Of a DNA stretch of 64,000 bases, positions 1 through 6,018 are shown one piece after another. The position numbers were made by a program, and so were the translations under genes. Source of the stretch: an uncultured Prevotellaceae bacterium (GTDB lineage: Bacteria; Bacteroidota; Bacteroidia; Bacteroidales; Muribaculaceae); contig CAJLMA010000001.1 of NCBI GenBank assembly GCA_905207705.1, positions 1 through 64,000 of the forward strand, given 5' to 3'. The notes beneath the pieces are model-generated. The model saw only the letters and a program-made list of their open reading frames with translations, was not told the DNA's origin and did no database searches. Positions within the stretch are counted from its first letter, which is position 1. Each line of letters starts with the position of its first letter.

Positions 1-50
1 AGACCGCTCAACACGCAGACCAAAAAGCCAAAACTGAATAATTCTTCCAT
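1..50 (-). CDS. Start of an unidentified protein, cut by window edge
   Basis: On the minus strand an ATG at 48-50 opens a frame that runs off the left edge. Only 16 residues are visible (MEELFSFGFLVCVLSG) and they are hydrophobic enough to be the start of a membrane segment. The same frame stays open upstream of the ATG to a stop near 150, so the true start is uncertain. No family can be assigned from so little sequence. Confidence 0.3.
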   Translation of the reverse strand, partial: MEELFSFGFLVCVLSG

Positions 51-82
51 TTCTTTCGATTTTACTATTTCGTTATTTAATT

Positions 83-196
83 TCAGCAGATAATAGGCAA
101 TCGCCGTGCCACAATATCGCCTTTCCGCATAATCCGCTGATACTGCGAACTATATTTCTCCCGGACCGAAACCGTCTCGTCGGCGAACCTTCTCAT
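83..196 (-). CDS. Possible 37-residue small ORF
   Basis: An ATG at 194-196 on the minus strand opens a 37-codon frame ending in TGA at 83-85. The peptide is strongly basic (many Arg and Lys) with no signal peptide. It lies directly upstream of the partial membrane-protein frame at 1-50 and overlaps no other gene. I do not recognise it; it may be a small protein, the tail of a decayed gene, or chance. Confidence 0.15.
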   Translation of the reverse strand: MRRFADETVSVREKYSSQYQRIMRKGDIVARRLPIIC

Positions 197-234
197 TTTG
201 AGAAACCCAACTACTCGTTTTGAGAGAAGAAAGC

Positions 235-265
235 TTGCCCCGCTACTTGATTTTCGCTATTTTTG
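235..265 (+). promoter_or_regulatory. Bacteroidetes-type promoter for the GNAT gene
   Basis: A -33 element TTG at 235-237 is followed after 20 bases by TATTTTTG at 258-265, which fits the phylum's TAnnTTTG -7 consensus. Transcription would start a few bases later, some 20 bases before the ATG at 295. Confidence 0.6.
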
Positions 266-294
266 CAAACGGAAATCAATCATCATTATCAACA

Positions 295-816
295 ATGTAC
301 GAAACAGGGGATATCATTTTCCGAAAGGCAGTGGAAGAGGATGTGTCGGCCATTATGGAAATCATCGACTATGCACGGTACCAAATGCTGGCAGCCGGGA
401 AACAACAATGGAATTCATCCTATCCTACACTGAAACATATCGGCGATGATGTTGCCCGGGGATATGGTTATGTGTTGTGCGCCGACGGGCAGGTGGCGGC
501 ATACGGAGCGGTTATTTTCGGGGAAGAACCGGCATACCGGCACATCAAAAACGGAGCCTGGTTGAGCGAACAGCCTTATGTAGTGGTGCATCGTCTGGCC
601 GTATCGGGCGCATGCCGCCGGCAAGGGTTGGCAGCCCGGTTTATGACGGCAGTCGAGGGACTGATGCGTGCGCACGGAGTCCGCAGCTTCAAGGTGGACA
701 CGAATTTTGACAACCAGTCGATGCTATCGGTGCTTGATAAACTGGGATTCCACTACTGTGGCGAGATAGAATATGAAGGCGGGACACGCATGGCCTACGA
801 GAAACTCATATCTTGA
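295..816 (+). CDS. GNAT family N-acetyltransferase
   Basis: This 173-residue protein spans one GNAT fold and would transfer an acetyl group from acetyl-CoA to an unknown amine substrate in the cytoplasm. The acetyl-CoA loop is visible as V-x-x-x-R-R-Q-G-L-A at about residues 107-116, preceded by the usual beta strand (VVVHRLAVS), and the C-terminal part has the typical NQSMLSVLDKLGF segment. The ATG at 295 was chosen because the longer frame from 220 would place the start upstream of the promoter's -7 element. The gene is convergent with the Lrp regulator and the two overlap by 11 bases. Substrate cannot be inferred. Codon use is G+C-rich like its neighbours to 5040. Confidence 0.85.
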   Translation: MYETGDIIFRKAVEEDVSAIMEIIDYARYQMLAAGKQQWNSSYPTLKHIGDDVARGYGYVLCADGQVAAYGAVIFGEEPAYRHIKNGAWLSEQPYVVVHRLAVSGACRRQGLAARFMTAVEGLMRAHGVRSFKVDTNFDNQSMLSVLDKLGFHYCGEIEYEGGTRMAYEKLIS

Positions 817-1258
817 TGTACGGATCGTTTTTAAACTCGCGGATGGTAACGGTCGTGTTGATTTTGGCGATACTCTGGATGCACGTCAGTTTCTCGAACC
901 TGAACTTGTCATAGGCGTTCAGGTCTTCCAATATGATTTTGAGCAACAAATCGTATTCCCCACCAATGGAGTAGCATTCCACAATCTCGTCTATTTTCAG
1001 GATTTCTTCCACAAAACGTGCGTAGCTCTCGTGGTTGTGCGCCGACACGGAAAGGCGGCAGAACACCACCAGAGGCTTGCCCACTTTGTCCTTATCCACG
1101 ACGGCGGCATAGCGCCGGATATAGCCTCCGTTTTCCAGTTGCTTCACCCGTTCGTAGAGCGGACTTTTGGACAGGTTCAGTTCACTTGCCAAGGCTTTCA
1201 TGTTGAGCTTCGCGTCTTTTTGAAGCTCATTCAGTATTCGCTTGTCTATCTCATCCAT
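806..1258 (-). CDS. Lrp/AsnC family transcriptional regulator
   Basis: The 150-residue protein has the family's length and two domains: an N-terminal winged helix (DEIDKRILNELQ at residue 2 onward, with the recognition helix around LSKSPLYERVKQLE) and a C-terminal RAM ligand-binding and oligomerisation domain (about 65-145). Members sense amino acids and bind DNA as octamers. The start at 1258 matches the family N-terminus; a longer in-frame reading to 1411 adds 51 unrelated residues and would run through the divergent promoter region. It is transcribed away from azlCD with 171 bases between them, so local control of branched-chain amino acid export is the likely role (inference). Confidence 0.9.
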   Translation of the reverse strand: MDEIDKRILNELQKDAKLNMKALASELNLSKSPLYERVKQLENGGYIRRYAAVVDKDKVGKPLVVFCRLSVSAHNHESYARFVEEILKIDEIVECYSIGGEYDLLLKIILEDLNAYDKFRFEKLTCIQSIAKINTTVTIREFKNDPYIKI

Positions 1259-1330
1259 TTCTTGACCGTATTTTTTCCTTTGTTGGGTAGCTACCTCATC
1301 TGTCGTCGGGAATATTTCCCGAACGCGGTG

Positions 1331-1338
1331 CAAATATA
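1331..1338 (-). promoter_or_regulatory. -7 element for the Lrp gene
   Basis: On the minus strand the octamer reads TATATTTG, a match to the TAnnTTTG consensus, 72 bases upstream of the regulator's ATG. No clear TTG lies at the right distance upstream, which fits a regulated or weak promoter. Confidence 0.4.
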
Positions 1339-1389
1339 AGACTATTTCCTTATTATTTGAATGCCGCAACGGACAAAATCCTTTTGTCG

Positions 1390-1397
1390 TATTTTTG
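1390..1397 (+). promoter_or_regulatory. -7 element for azlCD
   Basis: TATTTTTG sits 32 bases upstream of the azlC ATG. A good -33 TTG at 19-21 bases is missing. Together with the minus-strand element at 1331-1338 it makes a divergent control region in which an Lrp-type regulator could act on both genes. Confidence 0.45.
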
Positions 1398-1429
1398 CAT
1401 CCGGGAAACAACCCATAAATGAGACAACC

Positions 1430-2152
1430 ATGAAGACGTTAAGATTATCTAAACACAGAGTAAAACCGGCCTTTCTGGAAGCTTTGCACACCGGATACAG
1501 CCTCATGCTGGGTATTCTTTTTCTCGGCATAGGATACGGTGTCTATGCAAAGGGGTGCGGTTTCGACGCCATCTACCCAATAGGTATGGCTACTTTCATT
1601 TTTGCCGGTTCGATGGAATTTATCTGCATCGAACTGTTGCTGGGCACCTACAATCCCTTGTATGCCCTGCTGCTGACACTGGTCGTGAACGGACGGCACT
1701 TGTTCTACGGCCTGTCCATGTTCGAGAAGTACAAAAACACCGGCTGGAAGAAGTTCGGGCTGGTATCGGGCCTGATTGACGAATCCTTTTCTGTCAATTA
1801 CATCACGCAGTTGCCGCCCTATGTGGATAGGGGGTGGTTCATGCTTTTCATCACGCTCAGCCTGTACGTTTCCTGGATTTCAGGGACGGTTCTGGGCACC
1901 GTTTGCGGAGACTTCTTCACCGGGATTAAGGGCATTGAATTTGTCATGCCGTCCCTGTTCATCGTGATATTCATCAGCCAATGGCAAAAAGAATCCTCCC
2001 ATACAGATTCTTTGATGGGGATAATCATAGCGGCAGGCTGCTTGTTGCTGTTCGGGAAAGCTTATTTCCTGCTGCCCTCCCTGCTTCTGTTCTCCTTGTG
2101 GGGGAGCGTCAGGTATCATTTATCAGTCAAACACAGTAAATTAAAGCCATGA
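1430..2152 (+). CDS. azlC: AzlC-type branched-chain amino acid exporter, large subunit
   Basis: The 240-residue membrane protein has the AzlC family length and signatures: an early GYSLMLGILFLGIGYGVYAKG helix region, then FAGSMEFICIELL, VNGRHLFYGLSM and the motif around GLIDESFSV. AzlC works with the small subunit AzlD to export branched-chain amino acids and analogues across the inner membrane. The start at 1430 removes a 23-residue N-terminal stretch that overlaps the promoter. The gene overlaps azlD by four bases (ATGA), which indicates translational coupling. The divergent Lrp-family gene is a common partner of azlCD operons in other bacteria. Confidence 0.92.
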   Translation: MKTLRLSKHRVKPAFLEALHTGYSLMLGILFLGIGYGVYAKGCGFDAIYPIGMATFIFAGSMEFICIELLLGTYNPLYALLLTLVVNGRHLFYGLSMFEKYKNTGWKKFGLVSGLIDESFSVNYITQLPPYVDRGWFMLFITLSLYVSWISGTVLGTVCGDFFTGIKGIEFVMPSLFIVIFISQWQKESSHTDSLMGIIIAAGCLLLFGKAYFLLPSLLLFSLWGSVRYHLSVKHSKLKP

Positions 2153-2472
2153 CAGTCTATCAACAGATTATTACCATCGCCGCAGTCGTAGTGGGGACAC
2201 AGCTTACGCGCTGGCTGCCTTTCTGGATTCTCAAAATCCAAAAGCGCCCTTCTCCGTATGTCCTCTACATGGGGAAAATCCTTCCTCCCGCCATATTCGG
2301 GATGCTGGTCGTATATTGTTTCAAGGATGCAGACTTCCTGTACGGGACACATGCGGTTCCCGAACTGGTGTCGGGCTGCTGCGTGGCCGTCCTGCAACTC
2401 CTTTTCAAGAATATGGGAGTCTCTATTATCGGCGGGACAGGCATCTACATGCTGTGGGTCAATATGCTGTAA
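2149..2472 (+). CDS. azlD: AzlD-type branched-chain amino acid exporter, small subunit
   Basis: This 107-residue protein has the AzlD length and shows four hydrophobic segments, with the family motif T-R-W-L-P-F-W near residue 21 and GKILPPAIFGMLVVYC at about 42-57. It forms the second subunit of the AzlCD exporter in the inner membrane. Its ATG overlaps the azlC stop codon, so the two are one transcription unit. No obvious terminator hairpin follows before the next gene. Confidence 0.92.
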   Translation: MTVYQQIITIAAVVVGTQLTRWLPFWILKIQKRPSPYVLYMGKILPPAIFGMLVVYCFKDADFLYGTHAVPELVSGCCVAVLQLLFKNMGVSIIGGTGIYMLWVNML

Positions 2473-2596
2473 GGCCGCGTAGCGTACTGATGTGCCGTCA
2501 GATGCTCCCCCAAAAAAGAAAACCGAAAGCATGATTGAGTCGCCGATTTTCCATATCTTCGCAAACGGATATAACGGCATCATATCATAATATAAT

Positions 2597-3247
2597 ATGA
2601 ATATCATCATACGATTGGAACAGCCTGCGGATTACCGCGAGGCGGAAACTGTAACAAGAGAGGCTTTCTGGAACTGTTATTCTCCTGGATGCATGGAGCA
2701 TTATCTGCTGCACATCATGCGTAGTTCTCCCCGCTTCGTGCGCGAGTTGGATTTTGTGGCTGTAGCAGACGGTAAGATTGTCGGGTCGATAGCCTTTATG
2801 AAAGCATGTATTGTTGGCGATAACGGCAACCGTTACGAGGTATTGACCCTGGGTCCGATAGCCGTATTGCCTTCTTTCCAATGCAAAGGCATCGGCCGGA
2901 TGCTGATAGAACACGCCCGTACCGAAGCCCGGAAGCAAGGTTATCGCGCCATCCTTCTGTGTGGCGACCCGCTCTACTATCGGAAGGCCGGATTCACGGC
3001 AGCGGAAGACTTCGGCATCCGCACGTCCTACAACAAATATCTGGCAGCTTTGCAAGCATATCCGCTCTACGACCTTGCCTTGCAGGGACTGGCAGGATGC
3101 TACTTTGAAGATGAAGTATATGCGGTAAACGAAGCAGAAGTGGCAGCATTCGACCGGCAGTTTCCGCCCAAAGAACCTATTGCCGGCACTCCGACACAAC
3201 AACGTTTTCAAGAGTTGTGTGCCATGCAAAAAGACTACATCAATTAA
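2597..3247 (+). CDS. GNAT family N-acetyltransferase (YhbS-like)
   Basis: The 216-residue protein starts with a typical GNAT first strand (IIRLEQPADYREAETVTREAF) and has the acetyl-CoA loop Q-C-K-G-I-G-R-M-L at about residues 95-103, followed by the catalytic-region strand ILLCGDPLYYRKAGF. That order matches the YhbS-like group, whose natural substrates are poorly known. About 60 C-terminal residues follow the fold. It is 14 bases upstream of the VOC-fold gene and probably shares a transcript with it. The 124 bases before the start contain a weak TATCTTCG near 2553, which may be a -7 element. Confidence 0.85.
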   Translation: MNIIIRLEQPADYREAETVTREAFWNCYSPGCMEHYLLHIMRSSPRFVRELDFVAVADGKIVGSIAFMKACIVGDNGNRYEVLTLGPIAVLPSFQCKGIGRMLIEHARTEARKQGYRAILLCGDPLYYRKAGFTAAEDFGIRTSYNKYLAALQAYPLYDLALQGLAGCYFEDEVYAVNEAEVAAFDRQFPPKEPIAGTPTQQRFQELCAMQKDYIN

Positions 3248-3261
3248 ACACGATTAGAACG

Positions 3262-3645
3262 ATGAAACTCGACCATTTGGCAATGTATGTAAAAGATTTG
3301 GAGGCGACAAAAGCATTCTTCGTGCAGTATTTCGAGGCATCCTCCAACGAAATGTATCATAACCCCAAAACCGGATTGCGGACTTATTTCCTTTCGTTCA
3401 AGGATGGTTCAAGACTAGAAATCATGTCGCGTCCAGATGTAGTGGATAACGGGAAAAATCCTTTTCAGGCCGGATACATCCATCTCGCTTTCAGTGTGGG
3501 AGGGAAAAAGGAAGTGGATGAACTAACGGATACGCTTCGGGCTGACGGCTTTACTGTGGTCAGTGGGCCGCGCGTTACCGGGGACGGATATTATGAAAGC
3601 TGCATTGAGGGTCCCGAAGGAAACTTGATTGAGATTACTGAATAG
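3262..3645 (+). CDS. VOC (glyoxalase/bleomycin resistance fold) protein
   Basis: The 127-residue protein is a single vicinal-oxygen-chelate unit. Likely metal ligands are visible in the expected places: His5 in LDHLAMYV, Glu in RLEIM, His in YIHLAFSV and Glu in NLIEITE near the end. Such proteins are metal-dependent lyases, dioxygenases or binding proteins; the substrate here is unknown and glyoxalase I is only one option. The start at 3262 was preferred to an upstream in-frame start because MKLDHLAMYVKDLE is the standard family N-terminus. It follows the GNAT gene closely. Confidence 0.85.
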   Translation: MKLDHLAMYVKDLEATKAFFVQYFEASSNEMYHNPKTGLRTYFLSFKDGSRLEIMSRPDVVDNGKNPFQAGYIHLAFSVGGKKEVDELTDTLRADGFTVVSGPRVTGDGYYESCIEGPEGNLIEITE

Positions 3646-3687
3646 CTTTATTGAAACAGAAAGGCTTATTCTGAGGTTTACTGTTAT

Positions 3688-5040
3688 TTAACTTCGCAAA
3701 GAAAAAGTCTTCCCCTCGGCAATGCCATAAGTCTCAATCTTGCGATAGAGGGTGGCGAGTCCGATTTTTAGCAGACGGGCTGTTTCGGTCTTGTTGCCGT
3801 GCGTGTATTGCAATACTTTGAGGATGTGCTTGCGTTCAATGCTTGCCAACTCGAAGTCGTCGCCTGTATCCGAAGGAACGATTTCGGCACGTTGCAGTTC
3901 AAGAGGCAGATCTTCGAGAGTGATGCGGCTTTCGCAGATGATGGCACTGCGCTCCATCACATTGCGCAACTCACGCACGTTACCCTTCCACTCGGCAGCC
4001 GTCAGAGCAGCAAGAGCTTCGGGCGTTATTCCGTCAATTGGCTTCTTCAACTTGGCAGAGAAACGCTCCAAGAATGTCTGCACAAGGCTTTCGATGTCCT
4101 GTTTGCGCCCTCGCAACGGGGGCAGGTGTATCTGAAACACGGAGAGGCGGAAATAAAGGTCCTCGCGGAAGTTACCCCGCTCGATTTCCTTCTTCAAGTC
4201 ACGGTTGGTTGCCGAGATGACACGTACGTCCACTTTCGTAGGTTTCGTATCGCCCACCTTGATATATTCGCCCGTCTCCAACACGCGCAACAGCCTTGCT
4301 TGGAGATCGAATGCCATCTCGCCAATCTCGTCAAGGAAAATCGTCCCTTTGTCCGCCACATCAAACAATCCTTTCTTATCTTTCGTGGCTCCCGTAAATG
4401 CCCCTGCCTTGTAGCCGAACAATTCACTTTCCAGCAAATCCCGGCTGAAAGCCGAACAGTTGATGGCAACGAGGGGATGTTCAGCACGTGGACTAGCGTT
4501 GTGGATGGCATTGGCAAATACTTCCTTGCCCGTACCAGTTTCACCCGTAAGCAATACTGCTACATCTGTGCCTGCTGCTTTCCGTGCCAATGTTACAGCC
4601 TGTTTTAGCCCTCCGTTGAAGCCAATCATCGTATCGAACGAGTAAACAGGTGCAGGTGCCACTTTGCCCTTTTTCTTTTCCGCTTCCTCCACGGCACGGT
4701 TAATGGTCGGGATGATTTTCCGGTTGTCATCACCTTTCGTGATGTAATCAAACGCCCCGTTCTTGATGGCCTGCACGCCATCGGGGATATTGCCGTGTGC
4801 CGTCAGCAGGATGATTTCCGCATCGGGCAGGCATTTGTGTATGTCAGCTATAAAGTCCACACCATTGCCGTCGGGCAGAAACACGTCGCAAATAACCACG
4901 TCAAACGCCTGTGCTTTCATCAGTTTCAGTGCCGTCTGACAATCAGCCGCCTTGCTGACTTTGTAACCTTCCAGTTCAATGATCCGCGCCAGTAGGTTGC
5001 GTATCGGGGTCTCGTCATCGATGACTAAGATTTGGGTCAT
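3688..5040 (-). CDS. Sigma-54-dependent response regulator (NtrC family)
   Basis: The 450-residue protein has the three NtrC-type domains in order: a receiver domain with phospho-acceptor Asp52 and acidic D8/D9, a AAA+ domain with Walker A GETGTGKE at 166-173 and the sigma-54 contact loop GAFTGA at 213-218, and a C-terminal Fis-type helix-turn-helix (LKIGLATLYRKIETYG). It should activate sigma-54 RNA polymerase from remote sites after phosphorylation. The start at 5040 was chosen because the receiver begins with MTQILVIDDE; the longer frame adds 26 non-family residues. No histidine kinase is adjacent in the window, so its partner is unknown. It is the last gene of the G+C-richer left segment. 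Confidence 0.93.
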   Translation of the reverse strand: MTQILVIDDETPIRNLLARIIELEGYKVSKAADCQTALKLMKAQAFDVVICDVFLPDGNGVDFIADIHKCLPDAEIILLTAHGNIPDGVQAIKNGAFDYITKGDDNRKIIPTINRAVEEAEKKKGKVAPAPVYSFDTMIGFNGGLKQAVTLARKAAGTDVAVLLTGETGTGKEVFANAIHNASPRAEHPLVAINCSAFSRDLLESELFGYKAGAFTGATKDKKGLFDVADKGTIFLDEIGEMAFDLQARLLRVLETGEYIKVGDTKPTKVDVRVISATNRDLKKEIERGNFREDLYFRLSVFQIHLPPLRGRKQDIESLVQTFLERFSAKLKKPIDGITPEALAALTAAEWKGNVRELRNVMERSAIICESRITLEDLPLELQRAEIVPSDTGDDFELASIERKHILKVLQYTHGNKTETARLLKIGLATLYRKIETYGIAEGKTFSLRS

Positions 5041-5226
5041 ATTGTTATTCAATATTGATTCGGTGAGCAAAAATAGGAAATATCGCTCAAAAATCGAACA
5101 TAAGTTGCAGGTTAACACAATATAATTATATTTGATACATTCTGGTACTCGGCTACGGCATGGCTTGTCCTTTCCTATTATGCTTATTCTAAAAATTGTA
5201 TTTTAATGACGTGAGTTCGATATAAT
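5041..5226. other. Non-coding stretch beside the IS982 relic
   Basis: This holds the upstream region of the response regulator and the flank of the decayed transposase. A sequence around 5209-5228 (ending in gagttcgatataattt) lies just beyond the transposase stop and could be the old element end, but I see no matching inverted repeat on the other side. Confidence 0.3.
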
Positions 5227-5765
5227 TTACAACAAAGTAAGTTGCCCATCTTTGACAAAACAAAGGTCTATGGCGGGCTTCTTTTCAAAGTAGCAGTATG
5301 GGCAATGAAGTTATTGAAGAAGCGATGTCTGGAGTATTCTATCTGTGTGATGTTCTTCAGCTCATCATTGATCGTTTCTATCAAAATGCCTTTTCTCAAC
5401 AGGATTTTGTCCGCTATGCTCATCAGGGAATTTTTTATGTTATTCCTCACTTTGATTATCAGTTGTATACCGCCCATGAAAAGATTTTCGAATAGTGACT
5501 GACCGATATATTCTTTGTTCGCACAAAATTTGCCTTTATGTTCTTAGGAATTTTTCCTGTTTTAACGACTCACGGTCATCCACGTTTCCGGGTGTGAGCA
5601 TGAATCTGAGAATCTCACCTTTATCGTTAATTATCAGGAAGCATTCAGTGATCGGCATATTTTCAGGCAACGGCATGGAGGTTAACTTTGTAAATGAGAT
5701 AAAGCATTATTTGAAAGCATGAGATATATGGCACTTCCGAACAGTCCCGCATTTTCTTAGCCGTT
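5227..5765 (-). pseudogene. Decayed IS982-family transposase fragment
   Basis: Three minus-strand pieces in different frames reconstruct the C-terminal half of an IS982-type DDE transposase. Piece one (about 5765-5602) has an LRKC...H-I-x-H-x-F-K stretch, a stop at 5707-5709, then LIINDKGEILRFMLTPGNVDDRESL. After a frameshift near 5545, piece two reads KGKFCANKEYIGQSLFENLF, then GGIQLIIKVRNN, ETINDELKNITQIEYSRHR and FNNFIA. A second frameshift and apparent deletion near 5300 leads into YCYFEKKP and a terminal KDGQLTLL ending in TAA at 5227-5229. The family motifs (NDKGEI, TPGNVDDRE, SRHR..NNF) are clear to the eye. The N-terminal third is missing, so it cannot be active. Confidence 0.78.
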
Positions 5766-6018
5766 GCCCGTTCTCGTGCGAGTTTCCTACAAAAAGTTGA
5801 TAGTTAAATATGTTATCTAAAACTACAACATATATACGAAATTTAAACAAAAAGTAGGCAACATACAAGGAAAACAGATTCAAGCAATTTTTCCGGGCAA
5901 TTCCCCGTGCATTCACTACATCGGCATTAAATCATTGTGTATCATGGCAGCAAGGGCGAACATGCCTCAAACGACACATTCGCCCTTGACCGATTTCGAA
6001 CAAAAGTTGAAATAATGA
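5766..6018. other. Intergenic region with an inverted repeat
   Basis: This region separates the IS relic from the C10 protease. It contains a perfect 10-base inverted repeat, caagggcgaa at 5951-5960 and ttcgcccttg at 5979-5988, just past the protease stop codon. On the minus strand it is not followed by a T-run, so it may be a weak or factor-assisted terminator or an mRNA-end stabiliser. Confidence 0.35.

Noticed and set aside
773..1339. 188-residue plus-strand open frame
   Set aside because: It is the complement of the Lrp/AsnC regulator gene; the regulator's HTH and RAM domains show that the minus strand is coding.
2585..3229. 214-residue minus-strand open frame
   Set aside because: It is antisense to the GNAT gene at 2597-3247, which has a clear acetyl-CoA motif.
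3799..4608. 269-residue plus-strand open frame
   Set aside because: It lies wholly antisense to the sigma-54 response regulator, whose domains are unmistakable, and its own translation has no family features.
5242..5502. Plus-strand frames of 65-86 residues in the 5.2-5.5 kb gap
   Set aside because: The minus strand there encodes recognisable IS982 transposase pieces, so the plus frames are shadows.
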